Origin: Ryuthela nishihirai
Taxonomy: Eukaryota > Arthropoda > Arachnida > Araneae > Heptathelidae
Reading direction: 5' to 3'
NCBI GenBank assembly: GCA_038380435.1
Contig: JAWZYU010000010.1
Span: 42,256,135-42,320,134, forward strand
DNA: 64,000 bases
Both the position numbers and the translations under genes were made by a program. The number at the start of each line of letters is the position of its first letter. The stretch's first letter is position 1. Below are positions 10,613 through 21,416 of this stretch, piece by piece. Below the pieces are notes generated by a model. It made no database searches. It was given only the letters and a program-made list of their open reading frames with translations, and had not been told where the DNA came from.

Positions 10613-11128
10613 GTAGTCGAATTGTTTTAAATGGGTTTTCGTACTGAAAGAGCATTGCTTAAATGGGCAGAAGAGAAGTATGTGTTCGTGCTGGTTGAGG
10701 AAAAGATCGTAATTTTTAAGCGATTAATTTAATGTGCTTTCTTTATTCACCTGATCGAAACCGACTGGTAAAAGTCATAAGAATTTTTAAATCGCTTTTG
10801 CAATTCTTATCTTACCTCGATAAAATCTGGATTTTGCAATCTCCCAATAGTTGAATTTCCCCCATTCAATTTACTAAAAATGGGGAAAAACATAAGACAG
10901 AACTTCGAAGGAATTACTTCACCACTATTAAGCTGTTTAAGCAACAAGAGAATGTATTAAACATTCTACTCAAGCTGGAAAATTTAAATTTAGGTTATGG
11001 AATGTGGTGATCAAGGGGTTGGCATCGACAACAAAAACTTGTGCCTCCTACTCCAGAGAGTATTAAAAAAGAGCGCACTTTTTTTGTTTAAGAGATAAAT
11101 GAAAAAAATTCATTCTTTTTTGCATATG
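10613..11128. other. no gene seen
   Basis: AT-rich without recognisable content. Confidence 0.5.
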
Positions 11129-11129
11129 T

Positions 11130-11320
11130 TGGTTAGCGCGCTTGGCTACTGATGTACGGAACCTGGGTTCGAGCCCCGGGTAAGGCATGGATGTTCGTGT
11201 TGTTTTTCTGCTGAGGTCCTGCCATCCTCTCAGATCTTCTACTGTGGCATATAAACTGACAGGCTCCTGTCAGACCTCTGTGGCAAGCAGCTGCTTGAGG
11301 GGGTATTTATTTTTTATTAT
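11130..11320 (+). repeat. SINE-B, slightly 5'-truncated
   Basis: Starts GGTTAGCGCGCTTGG, with B box GGTTCGAGCCC. The 3' region contains the inverted repeats CTGACAGGCTCCTGTCAG and CAAGCAGCTGCTTG and the tail TATTTATTTTTTATTAT. Confidence 0.92.
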
Positions 11321-11372
11321 GTTTAGCAGTAGAATATTACCATTTACATCTTCTCATCAATTTGCTATTAGT

Positions 11373-11550
11373 CCGTCCCGTGGCCGAGTGGTTAGCGCGC
11401 TTGGCTACTGATCTAAGGGACCTGGGTTCGAGCCCCGGGGATGTGTGTGTCGTTTTTCTGCTGAGGTCCTGCCATCCTCTCAGACCTTCTATTATGGCAT
11501 ATAAACTGTCAGACCTCTGTGGCAAGCAACTGCTTGAGGGGGTATTTATT
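11373..11550 (+). repeat. SINE-B with two small deletions
   Basis: Full head (CCGTCCCGTGGCCGAGTGG). Lost are the bases after the B box (GCCCCGGGGATG) and one arm of the CTGACAGG hairpin. It lies ~50 bp after another copy in the same orientation. Confidence 0.92.
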
Positions 11551-11801
11551 GATGTAGAGAAATTAAAATCTACCTACAGTATTTCATATTTTTTACGAAA
11601 TACTTCTATTTGCTATATCTTCATTCATCTAACAAAAGCTTTCGAAGTTGGAGAGAATAAAAGTGAAAACTTACTAGGTATAGAAAAGTTTTTTTGGGAA
11701 AAGCAGTAGAAATTTACATATTTTTCAAAACAAATAAATATATGTATGACATATACCGTCTAACTAAAGCATTCGGTACAGTATTTCTTAAATGCACTCA
11801 C

Positions 11802-12016
11802 CTGTAATAGTCCTCCTTACAGTAGATGTGACCGTCTCTAGCGAAACACGTGAGTTCAGAGTCCAGCTGGACCTTGCATTGGCAGCAGGTGAGGCAAGCC
11901 ACATGCCATTGTCGGTCCACGGCGAGGAGATAGTAGCGGTCCGAGATCTTGCCGCCGCATCCCGCACATACGTTCGGGACCGGGGGCTCGTAATCGCCGG
12001 GGCTGATCACGGGCAT
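11802..12016 (-). CDS. ap: apterous/Lhx2/9-type LIM-homeodomain protein, first LIM exon
   Basis: Coding exon for the first LIM zinc-finger domain of an apterous-class transcription factor, a nuclear regulator of tissue patterning that pairs a LIM-domain cofactor with a homeodomain. From the ATG at 12,016 it encodes 71 residues plus a split codon. Ligands fit the LIM pattern: Cys17-x2-Cys20, His38-x2-Cys41, Cys44-x2-Cys47, Cys66-x2-Asp69. The motifs CAGCGGKISDRYYLLAVD and DGHIYCKEDYY are diagnostic of the Lhx2/Lhx9/Apterous class as I know it. The exon ends TACAG followed by GTGAGT (intron from 11,801), splitting an Arg codon as AG|G. The second LIM domain and homeodomain are not in the window and should lie beyond the low-coordinate end. 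The reading frame stays open upstream to about 12,180 without another ATG, so the exon could instead start after an acceptor there. Family very likely; start uncertain. Confidence 0.88.
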
Positions 12017-12899
12017 CGTCGGCACAGCTCGCGGGCTTAGTGGGCGAGTCACTGTCTCATTAAAGCGTTGAGTGATCGGCGAAACGCATTGAGTGATAGC
12101 TCTCTGTCGATGACGGCTGAGTGCTGCGTGCTTTCGTCCTCTTCGTGTTTCTACCGTAATGCTGAGTTTCAGAGGAATTCTTTTTTTTTTCAGTTGGTTT
12201 GGTCTTGTTCTTCAACAAGTAAACTCGGATTCTGACGTGGAAGATCTGATGGTTATTTACAATTTATGGAAGCAGTGTAACTTGGTGTTAAGAAGGCGTT
12301 TCTTTTCGGATAATCGCACTGTAGGAGATTTTAGATCAGCATTTATGAGTTAATTCCAAAGGATGGGTTGATTTTCTTTTTTTTTTCTCAGTTTCAGTAG
12401 TATTCAGTCAAAACTAAAAAGGTAATCTTGTTGCTAAGTAACAGTCAGCAATTTCGTAACGTGTGATTTTGAATTTCTTTAAAATAATCTTCTTGGACAC
12501 AGGTATTCTTCTTCACAATTACAACAGTCGTTTAAATTATTCAGTTATATTTTAATTCTCTGATTTTTTTCAGTATATTTATTAGTCTTTTATTGCCAAA
12601 TATACTGTAGGAACTAATATTCATAATGTTCAAATATAAATTCAACCGGGTTTAGTAAAATTCAACTTTTTTTTCCAACTGTTCTCTTAAGTGGCGATAG
12701 CATCCCAGTCACTAAAAAAATTCCAAACGATAAGTTCCAAATTCAAAGCTTTCTTCTATTCATAATAGTGTAAAAAAAACAAACTCTGAAATTCACAAAT
12801 ATACCTTTTCAAGTTAACAATTATTTTTGTTTCTCTAGTATTATTAAAAAAAAATTTACATACATAAGGAAAAAACTTCTTGAACCGCACGATCCGTTT
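12017..12899. other. 5' flank or UTR of ap exon; no other gene
   Basis: The first ~180 bp stay open in the exon frame. Beyond that the sequence is AT-rich without recognisable features. An acceptor-like sequence on the minus strand ending GAGACAG at about 12,053 could define an upstream exon boundary, but its pyrimidine tract is weak. Confidence 0.4.
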
Positions 12900-13450
12900 C
12901 GCGAATCAAGAGTCCCTCAAAAAGCGTCCATCTAAACCCACTTACCACCATCAAGCCACAGAACTGGAAAGTTCCTCAAGCGACCGCAGAAGCCAGATGA
13001 GGCGGAGGTCCATCAGAGTGACACGGCTTCTCCCATCATTGGCTTTCCAAGCAGCAACAAAAAAGGTAAAAGTCCGCAAAACAAAAAGGGCGCACACACA
13101 CTTTGTCCTCAAAGCACACTCACTGATTAGCTGCGATCGCAGTGGTCGTTGCGACGCCGTGGCCCACAACCACCACACTCGAAACCTCGTAAGCCACTCT
13201 CGATCCACTTTCCGCCTAAACCGCGTTCAATGGTCTGCCAACGTGACTGCGCCGTTTGGCTACATAAAGGTGGCGCGCGGCGAGGCTCCCTGGGGAGAGG
13301 CATTCAGGCGCGGGAAAGTGACGACCTCGTCCGCGGCAAGACTCTGACTGCTCCACTCTCCCGCCGTCGGGCATTGACAGGGGGACACGCCCCCTTCCTC
13401 TGCAGCCAATCATCGAGAGCCTTTGGGATGCAAGAGGAGGGGACTTGCAA
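12900..13450 (-). promoter_or_regulatory. GC/CpG-rich candidate promoter region of ap
   Basis: Clearly higher GC and CpG than the surroundings, especially 13,140-13,440 (GTGGCGCGCGG, GCGCGGGAAAG), and it contains no recognised repeat. It is 0.9-1.4 kb upstream of the LIM exon on the minus strand. Position and composition suggest a promoter or non-coding first exon; no TATA box or transcript evidence is available from sequence. Frames open on both strands here are expected of GC-rich DNA. Confidence 0.4.
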
Positions 13451-13819
13451 CGTGGTGTGGCGAATGGTGCACGCTGTAGTATTTATGTGCATGTCTCTGT
13501 GCCTGGTCTACTGGCCCCAGTACAAACAAACACACGTGAAAATGTTTGCATTTGTTTTTTTCTGATTGAGTCTCGTTGTTGCGTTTCCAAGCATTTAGTG
13601 TTTTTCTTTTCTTTAATATGCTGTTCGATTGATCTGGTTGTTTTAACAGTTAAATGGCATTACTCTTTTCGACTGTTTTTGGCAATCTGATATGTTTGTA
13701 CTCCAGATAATGGGAATATTAATAAAACGGTTTTGCTTTTGAATTTTTATTTTGCAGTAAATGGCCAAGACCATGAAACTTTAAAGTTTATCCGAAGATG
13801 AAAAAAAATTAGAACAGGA

Positions 13820-14322
13820 GTTGGGTTGTTTTACCTCTCAACAGGGGGGTGGGGGGGGGGGCTCAGTCGGTAGCGCGCCAGGCTCGTAATCTGTAGTTCC
13901 CAGGTTCGAGTCCCAGCTGGGTCAGCGTTGAGATTTATCTCCGCAAAATTCCCCGCCTTGCCCACGGTCAGTAGGGGACACCGATGGGCTTGGAAAGGCC
14001 GCCGTCCGTCGGATGGGACGTTAAGCCGTGGTCCCGTGTGCGGGAGAGCCATACCCTGTGCACGTTAAAGAACACGCTGGATGGCCTTGACGGGAGGCTA
14101 CCATCTGTCTCCCAACAGCTGTTTCAGTGGGTCCCCTCCCCCAACCTTCTCTGAGCCTTCGGGGTCCTTGTGACCTGGCCATTTAGCCCATGGTGTGCAA
14201 AAAAGTGCCGCTCAAAGGTAAAACAATCCAACAACCTCTCAACAGGACTTTTGTGCACAGAATGGTCTAAAGGCCCAAGTCACAAGGATCCCTAAGACTC
14301 AGAGAAGGTTGGGGAAAGCAAA
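13820..14322 (-). repeat. old SINE-A split by a younger SINE-A
   Basis: The tail GTTGGGTTGTTTTACC at 13,820 leads into ACCTCTCAACAGG, is interrupted by the plus-strand SINE at 13,846-14,233, and resumes with the duplicated ACCTCTCAACAGG then ACTTTTGTGCACAGAATGG. It decays out near 14,322. Confidence 0.88.
13846..14233 (+). repeat. SINE-A, full-length reference copy
   Basis: Young 388-bp copy. The 13-bp TSD ACCTCTCAACAGG is exact (13,833-13,845 and 14,234-14,246). Anatomy: G-rich start; A box GGCTCAGTCGGTAGCGC; anticodon loop CTCGTAA; B box GGTTCGAGTCC, so the ~75-bp head is tRNA-like with an internal polymerase III promoter. An internal block GGATGGGACGTTAAGCCG and GTGCACGTTAAAGAACAC follows; I recognise this as resembling the conserved Nin-type SINE core. 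The 3' region is CTGAGCCTTCGGGGTCC, then GTGCCGCTCAAAGG and a tail ending CAATCCAAC. Frames that open along such copies are repeat-derived, not genes. Confidence 0.95.
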
Positions 14323-14382
14323 GAAAGTTTAAGTGGCCTCAAAAAGTCGAAATATATCAATCAATCAATAGTAAATGCACAT

Positions 14383-15532
14383 CATCATCATCATCCTCAA
14401 GCAGCCATGGGCTACGGAGGTCCAACCAGACCACGGAGTTTAATTCTCCAAGCATATCTGTCCTGAGCTACATCGGCTGCATCAGGCCACTGCACACCAA
14501 TTCTAACAAGGTCCTGTTTGACATTGTCTGCCCACCGCATCCTAGGTCTCCCCCTCCTTCTGAGGCCTCTAGGCACACTGTTCATAATCCTATTCGCCAA
14601 TCTATAATTATCCATACGGGCAACATGCCCAAACCAACGGAGTCTCTCTCTGCACAATATGCTGCTTAAAGGAGGTTGCAGACTCCTTTGCCTAACCTCA
14701 TCATTAGTTACAAAGTTAAACCACCTAATACCCAAGATACTACGTATGCATCTGGAATCAAAAGCATCTAGTTTCCTGTTATCTTGTTTACAAAGTGTCC
14801 AAGTTTCACTACCATAACTACCCTAGAAAGAACCAAACTATTATACAGTCTAATTTTAGTCTTTAGGTGTATACGCCTATTTCTCCACAATCTCCATAGA
14901 TTCTAAAAAGTCCCAGCAGCAATACCTATTCGTCTGTTAATCTCATGCCGCACATCACCAGTATCAGTTACATAGCTCCCAAGGTAATTAAACTGTGACA
15001 CCTGTTCAAGACTGCAACCATTCAGATTAACTGAATCACAACCTGCCTGACCAATTTTCATCACTTTAGTTTTCTCTCTGTTTATAACCAAACCTACTCT
15101 ACTACCAGTCTCATCAACAGCTCGAATGAAAGAGTTCATCTCATCAATATCATTTGCCAAAAGGGATAAATCATCAGCATAATCTAAATCAGAAATTTTC
15201 GTATCTCCAGCCCATTTAAGGCCAAAATCTTTCCCTTGAAGTGAATTTCGCATAACATAATCAACAACCAAACTAAAGAGAAAAGGAGACAAAATACACC
15301 CTTGTCGAACACCAGACGTAATGCTAAACCAATTGCTACAAGACTTACCAACTCTCACACATGACTCGGTGTTATTATAGAGAGCTTTCATTATGTTAAC
15401 TAACTTGTCTGGTATACCATATGAATCCACAATCAACCACAAATTATGACGATCAACAGAGTCAAAAGCCTTTTTGAAATCAACAAAGCTAACAACCAAA
15501 GGTTTCTGAAACTCTAAACATTTCTCAAGAAT
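14383..15532 (-). pseudogene. LINE-A reverse transcriptase, 5'-truncated copy 1
   Basis: Reverse transcriptase half of an APE-type non-LTR retrotransposon. On the minus strand: FKKAFDSVDRHNLWL (RT region A), SGVRQGCILSPFLFSLVVDY (region B) and DLDYADDL (catalytic YxDD-type region C, here YADD). The C-terminal part has RLRWFGHVARM and RRRGRPRMRWADNVKQDL. A frameshift and stop lie near 14,740-14,900, so the protein is broken. The 3' end is a (GAT)n microsatellite at 14,383-14,396. The 9-bp TSD AATGCACAT flanks it (14,374-14,382 and 15,533-15,541), proving target-primed insertion of a truncated copy. Very similar to copy 3 at 24,651. Confidence 0.92.
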
Positions 15533-15541
15533 AATGCACAT

Positions 15542-15958
15542 ATTACTTGTTAATATAGAATTCAACCTGGCAAGTAACTGGGAAGCAGGGGTTCGAGTGT
15601 ACACAAGTTTGTCCAAATATATTGTATTTATTATTCTGATTGAAGGGAACATTATGAAATAAATACGAAATTGATGTGATGAAAACGTTATACTAGCATT
15701 GGTACCCAATAATGACCGTGGAAAGCTGAGATGAACAGTGTTTGTGTAATAAATTAATTAAAAAAAATCGTGACACAGTAAATTTCAAACTTAATCTTTG
15801 AGGTCCTTCATAATCGTGATACTCTAAGATGTAGTTTAGTTAGCTTATGTGTAAGTCTGGCCCTGCCACTGACTGCAACGATCTGCCCCCTTTTCTCAGA
15901 GGGGACTGGGAGAAGCAACTTTACAGTGTTTCTTGTGCCATGCAAGTATAAAGTGAGA
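15542..15958. other. no gene seen
   Basis: No recognisable coding or repeat content. Confidence 0.45.
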
Positions 15959-16346
15959 GATTGGGTTGTTTTACCTCTGAGCGGCATTTTTTGCACACAA
16001 TGGGCTAAATGGCCAGGTCACATGCACCCCGAAGGCTCAGAGAATAATTATACATTGGTATAATATATATACATTGGTATAATAATTATACATTGGTATA
16101 ATATATTAGGGACCCACTGAAACAGCTGTTGGGAGACAGATGGTAGCCTCCCGTTAAGGCCATCCAGCGTGTTCTTTGACGGGAGACTGACAACCTTTTC
16201 CCAAAAGCTGTCCAAAAAGCTGTTTTCCAAAAGTCTGTCAAAAGCACAGGGTATGGCTCTCCCGCACACGGCGTCAGGGCTTAACGTCCCATCCGACGGA
16301 CGGCGGTCTTTTCAAGCCCATTGGTGTCCCCTACTGACCGTGGGCT
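15959..16346 (-). repeat. SINE-A, rearranged, left flank of composite unit
   Basis: Tail TTGGGTTGTTTTACCTC to AAGGCTCAGAGAA is normal. Then 16,047-16,108 is replaced by three TACATTGGTATAATA-like units. SINE sequence resumes at GGGACCCACTG, is scrambled near 16,180-16,240 (repeats of CCAAAAGCTGTCC-like sequence), and continues to the block before GACCGTGGGC. Confidence 0.85.
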
Positions 16347-16915
16347 TGAATACGATTGAATGATGCCATCCGACGTTCCACTATACAGGACAATACTACA
16401 TCTTATGGATGGCACCAAAAGCCACCTTCGTGTGCTGGTTGAGGCCAATCGGAATGCTGACATTGAGGCTGCGAACCAGTGGAGAGAGTACCTATCATCT
16501 GCATTACTTTTATATTATCAGAATCTTCTGTTTATTCATATCTCTAATTTTGGTACTTTCGTGTTTTGAGCCTTGTGTTCTGGTTGATGCCTATCAGAAC
16601 GCTGACATTAAGACTACGGAGCAGCTGGGAGAGAACCTGTTGTCTACATTGGTATAATATTATGTAATCAATCAGTTCATTCATATCTCTTATTATGGAA
16701 CTTTCGAATTTTGAACCGTGCTGATGATTTATTGCCAATATGGTTAGGTAGCATTACGGTCTAATTATTACTGCAACTCTGTACATGAATTGTGCCGAAA
16801 GTATTCCATTTTTAAGGGTAAACTCGAGCTCCTTTAATTTTAAGCATGATATTCGCTACTTAAGTATCAGTTATTGGGACAGAAGTCCAAGTTCGAAGCT
16901 CTAGTGGTGTCGTGG
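16347..16915 (+). repeat. composite-repeat core, partner of 8,216-8,770
   Basis: Contains two ~145-bp diverged direct subrepeats: GGAATGCTGACATTGAGGC and later AGAACGCTGACATTAAGAC, each followed by a CAGTGGGAG-like or CAGCTGGGAG segment and a TTCATATCTCT motif. Almost identical in inverted orientation to 8,216-8,770, implying recent duplication. Function unknown. Confidence 0.85.
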
Positions 16916-17282
16916 ATGGTTGGGTGAGGGGGGCACACTGGACAGCTTTTGGGAAAAGGGTGTCAGTCTCCCGTCAAGGCCATCCAGCGTGTTCTTTAAC
17001 GTGCGAGTGTGTGTCTCTCCCACACACGGAACAACGGGTTGACGTCCCATCCGACGGACGGTGGCCTTTTCAACCCAACGGTGACCTCTATTCACTGTAG
17101 GCAGGGCGGGGAGTTTGGCAGAAAAAAATTTCTACACTCGAACCCGAACCTGTTAACTGCACGTTACGAGACTGACCGTGGACAGGGCGGGGAATTTTGC
17201 GGAGATAAATATCAACGCTGACCCAGCTGGGAACTACAGATTACGAGCCTGGCGCGCTACCGACTGAGCCACCCCCGCCCTA
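16916..17282 (-). repeat. SINE-A, right flank of composite unit, double head
   Basis: Starts GGTTGGGTGAGG, passes through CATCCGACGGACGGTGG, and near 17,150 has a remnant head joined to another internal piece (GACCGTGGACAGGGCGG), ending with a full young-type head GAGCCACCCCCGCCC. The same two-head order is found in inverted form near 7,650-7,830. Confidence 0.85.
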
Positions 17283-17548
17283 AAGTGCGAGCTAGGAACA
17301 TAACCAAAGACCAACTTTCAGTGATAAAGTCAGGTGATCTCCTCTTTTCTTTAGGGGTTAATCTGTAAATAAATTGCACCCACTTGTTTCCCACGAAGAG
17401 AACTTTTTCTACGTGATTTTAAGGTGGGTATTACAAAATGTTTGGTTTTATCTCCCGTAATGTTTGCAATCTTGTTATTACTTCAGCTGAAAAGAAACAA
17501 AATGCAAATAAATTCTTAAGAAAGAGAGAATGAGGAAAGTTTGCAAGG

Positions 17549-17873
17549 GTTGGGTTGTTTTACCTCTGAGCGGCACTTTTTTTGCACACAATGGGCTAAA
17601 TGTCCAAGTCACAAGGACCCCGAGGGCTCAGAAAAGGATGGGAGAAGAGGCCCCACTGGATAGCTGTTGGGAGACAGATGGTATCCTCCTGTCAAGGCAA
17701 TCCATTGTGTCCTTATCGTGCTCAGCGTATAGCTCTCCCGCACGTCCGACGTACGGTGTCCTTTTCTAGCCCACCCCTATTGAGCGAGGAGAGTTTTGCG
17801 GAGATAAATCACAGCGCTGGCCTAGGCGGGACTCGAATCTTGGAACTGCAGATTACGAACCTGTCGCATAAGG
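17549..17873 (-). repeat. SINE-A with internal deletion
   Basis: Tail GGTTGGGTTGTTTTACC is intact. The internal block is shortened (CCGCACGTCCGACGTACGG), and the head is diverged but keeps the inverse B box GGACTCGAATC. Confidence 0.87.
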
Positions 17874-18579
17874 CCGGAGAAGTTTGCAAAGAAAAAAATT
17901 ATCCAACCGCCGCGCCGAAGTCAAGCTTTCATTTTCAGTCGTCTTCCAGTGAAATGTTTTCGTCACAGATGGGAGAACGCGCGATTTTTCAAGCCCTGTT
18001 CGGTACTCAATTTCTTTTTCTATGTAAAAATCTAATTAATAGGGCGCTAACTAACTCTTACCCTGGGCGCGAGCAACATCCTTCAAAAAGAAAAGAATAA
18101 AAAAAAACATCCCCGTAAACGAAAGAAGATTGAAGATTTCAGTTCTTCAACATTTCGTTGGTCATGTGGTTTTCAAATGTAGGCCTATTTTGTTCAACTC
18201 ATAAACATTTTCCAAAGTAGTTTCCAAAGTCATTTTTTATTGAAAGAAAAAAGCTCTTGCGTTCCCTTTGTTGATATTTTTAAAAGTAGAAATATAATTT
18301 TTTTGTTTTAAGAGATGAATAAAAAAAATTTCTTTGGATTGGATAGATTAATAAAATCTGCATTTTCCGAATCTATGAATAGTTTTAATTCCCGTAGTTG
18401 TTGGTGCTAAAGTGCGGAAATGGCAATCCCTTAAGAGGATGGGGAAGTCACAGTTCCCGCTCCCTTAATGGATTGAATAAGGCATATTTTGTATTTTTTT
18501 TTAATTCTCATAAATCAGAGAATTAAGTACGTCACCCTCCCCACTATTAAACTCATTGGAAGTTTCTGGGTACGTCACT
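17874..18579. other. no gene seen
   Basis: AT-rich, nothing recognised. Confidence 0.5.
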
Positions 18580-18581
18580 TA

Positions 18582-19765
18582 CACCGAAGAGCCAAAACAT
18601 TATGACCAGCGCGTCTTTATGCAAATCGAAGCAACCAGGTAAACGACGGCGCGTGTGAAGGTCATGAAATGGTATAATACCCGATACTGAGTTCTGTTAA
18701 TCAGTGTTATTCTTGTTCTTCAGTTGGGAAAGGCAGCGGACTTAAGTGAGTTTGACAAAGGTCAAATTGTAATGGCCAGACGACCCGAAATGGCAAGGCA
18801 TGTGGGTGCTCACTGTCAGCTGTGGTTAGTAACTTCAAAAAAGCGGTCCGAGGAGGGAAAAAACCAGGAAAGGCCGGCAAGGTGTAGGTCGACCACGGCT
18901 CATCGATGCTAGAGGTGAGTGAAGGCTATTCCGTATGGTACGAGCCAACTTAAGGGATTCTGTGGCGCAACTCCCCCGTAATTTGAATGCTGGTGACGGG
19001 AGTAATGTGTCAAAACACACAGTACATCGAACCTGCTGAAAATAGGGATGCGTAGCCGCAGGCTGCTCCGAGTGCCCATGCTACCTCGATTAACTGTTGA
19101 AAGCGCCTATAATGGGCACGTGAGCATCAAAACTGGACCTTGAATGATTGGAATATCATCTGTCCAATGAATCTCGTTTCCTGTTGCACCGTGTGAACGA
19201 CGGATACATTTGTGTTGTTTACCTTAGGAAGTGATGGCACCAGGATGCACCACGAGACAAAAACAAGCTGGTGGAGGAAGCGTGATGCTTTGGGCAATGT
19301 TCTGCTGGGAAACCCTGTGTCCAGTCATTTATGTGCAGAAAACTATGGCGTCTATCACCTACCTAAACATCATTTCAGACAAGGTATATCCTTTCATGGC
19401 AACGATATATATCCCGCTAGTAGTGCAAGTTAATGCGCCATGCCACACTGCCCGGATTGTTCGAGAATGGTTCGCAGAAGATGAGAAGACTTCCAAGTAT
19501 TGCCCTGGTCACCAAATTACCCAGACATCAATCCAATCGAGCATCTGTGGTTTGTGTTGGAACAGCATGTCCGATCTGCGGTGGCTCAACCACGTAACTT
19601 ACAAGTGTTAAAGGATCTGCTGGTAGCGTATTTATACCGGATACCACAAGACAACTCTACAAATCTTGTAGCTTCCATGCCTCGCCGGGTAAGATCTATT
19701 TTGGCGGCACGTGGAGAACCAACATCATAGTTGGCAGGTGGTCATAATATTTTGGCTCTTCGGTG
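18582..19765 (+). mobile_element. Tc1-like DNA transposon, full-length ends
   Basis: Terminal inverted repeats of about 27 bp: CACCGAAGAGCCAAAACATT at the left end, with its inverse at the right differing at one or two positions. TA flanks both sides (18,580-18,581 and 19,766-19,767). The 1,184-bp size fits a small Tc1/mariner element whose single gene has decayed. Confidence 0.95.
18724..19730 (+). pseudogene. Tc1-like transposase, dead
   Basis: Would be a DDE/D transposase cutting and pasting the surrounding element. The N-terminal part is recognisable (MGKAADLSEFDKGQIVMARR, helix-turn-helix region). A long degraded middle follows, then PGCTTRQKQAGGGSVMLWAM, the block NAPCHTARIVREWF and YPDINPIEHLWFVLEQ. 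The frame shifts several times. The usual catalytic Asp before Asn-Ala-Pro is replaced (VNAPCHTA instead of DNAPCHTA), and the first catalytic Asp region is not preserved. The third acidic site region PDINPIEHLW persists. Element ends are intact, so cross-mobilisation by an active relative is conceivable, but the gene itself cannot work. Confidence 0.93.
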
Positions 19766-19767
19766 TA

Positions 19768-20565
19768 TAATATATTGCTACCACAGATGGACGAGCAACA
19801 ATGAAACCGTGATGTGCTGTATGATTTTGATGCTCACGTGAACTTTCAGTATGAAAATTACGTCACCAGAGGATTAGAACAGTTGAAATCGAAATTTTAA
19901 CGTTATTTGCGGAAGAATCCGTTTAAAGCAAAAAGTGAATTGTCTTTGACTTTGTGCTCTATAGTCTAAAGAAGAAATTATTTTTCAGATTGTACGAGGG
20001 AATGTTAAAATGTACATTGAGTTTTTTTTCTGTTGGATTTGCAAGAAAAGGAAGAATTTTTCGTTTGATGATGGTGATCAACGTCTGAAAAGAACTGGTT
20101 CTGAGAGACCATTATACTTAGCTGCAGTTTTGGAGTACTTGATAACTAAAATTATTATAGGAAGTCATTTGTTGTAAGATTATATTTAGTTCGTTTAAAA
20201 AATTGGCAAGATTATTCTGGTAGTTTGCAGGTTTACTCGCAAATATGATTGTGCCATTTATTGAGTATTGTAAAAAATCTTATATTATGCTTTCAGTAAG
20301 AACTGTGAGAATTTCTAGAGAAACGACTCTTTGTAATAAAGGTGATAAGGTGAAATATTCTTCTGATGGTTTATTTTCATATTGGTGAAGAAAAAGTTCA
20401 GGGGAGAAGTCAGTTAACCCCCCATCCCAATCTGGAGAATCCAAATTTTTATGAACTTCTAAATAAAGATTGAATTAAAATTGGAAGAGTAAGTGTGCTT
20501 CTTTTCGTAACATCTGCTGGATCACTGGTGGAGAAGAAAAAAAAATTACTTGCTACAGATTGGGT
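19768..20565. other. no gene seen
   Basis: AT-rich, short chance frames only. Confidence 0.5.
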
Positions 20566-20567
20566 GC

Positions 20568-20838
20568 AATAAAGGATTGAAAAGTATCCATTACATAAAT
20601 GAAGTAACATCAGTATTGGAAAGGATCCATTATATAAATGAAGTAACATCAGTATTGGAAAGGATCCATTATATAAATGATGAAGTAGTACCAGGATCGA
20701 GAAGGATCCACTACATAAATGCTGAAGCAACATCAGGATTGGGAAGGATACATTACATAAATGGTGAAGTAACATCAGGATTGGAAAGGATCCATGACAT
20801 AAATGATGCAGTAACATCAGAATTGGGAAAGATCCATC
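20568..20838. repeat. 39-45 bp minisatellite
   Basis: About six to seven tandem units built on AAAGGATCCATTACATAAAT followed by GAAGTAACATCAG. The first units are 39 bp, later ones 42-45 bp by insertion of GATGAA-like triplets. Because lengths are multiples of 3, frames open on both strands; these are not taken as genes. Confidence 0.92.
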
Positions 20839-21416
20839 TTCCCTATGTAGGATCGAGCCACACCGCATATTGTTCACCCATTGAACGCAGTTGCTTCTCG
20901 CCACGTTTGGCGATGACTGTGATTATCAGAATAGCAGACCCAGTTATCCAGAGTGAAGGCTGCTGTACGATCCTTGCTTCAAGTCCCAAGTCGTGGCAGT
21001 GATAGGCCAGGGCCAATGAGCAGCTGGAAGCTTCCACTGCGCGGATTATAAATTTAAACCTACCACTAGAGGAGAGGAGGGTGTCGGACGTAAGATGGCT
21101 GCTTTGTTACTAAAATGCTGATCCCAGATGGACTTTGCGTTCTGCCATTAGTATATAAAGGAACTTGTGGAATTCGAATCATCTTTCTTCTTTGGCTTTT
21201 AAAAAATTTGGTGTGGTGAATTTTTTATGATTTGCAACATTTGGGACAGAGAAGAATCCTAGAAGCTACTCCTAGCTTTTGCAGGCCTTCTCATACAAGG
21301 ACATGCCCTACTAAGAATTCTGCCACATTTAATGCTAACACAACACACAAAGTTCTCCTTGCTGGAATAGTAGCTAGCTCCTTAAACTCTATGCCATACA
21401 TACACATACAGAATCC
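20839..21416. other. no gene seen
   Basis: No recognised content before the 3' end of the LINE copy that follows. Confidence 0.45.

Noticed and set aside
12880..13565. Overlapping reading frames upstream of ap
   Set aside because: GC-rich DNA gives open frames on both strands; no domain or splice pattern.
13860..13935. Functional tRNA gene at SINE-A heads
   Set aside because: A and B boxes are present but acceptor stems do not pair and the sequence continues into the SINE body; copies are dispersed with TSDs.
20449..20904. Repeat protein in the 39-bp minisatellite
   Set aside because: Same multiple-of-three effect; frames open on both strands at once.
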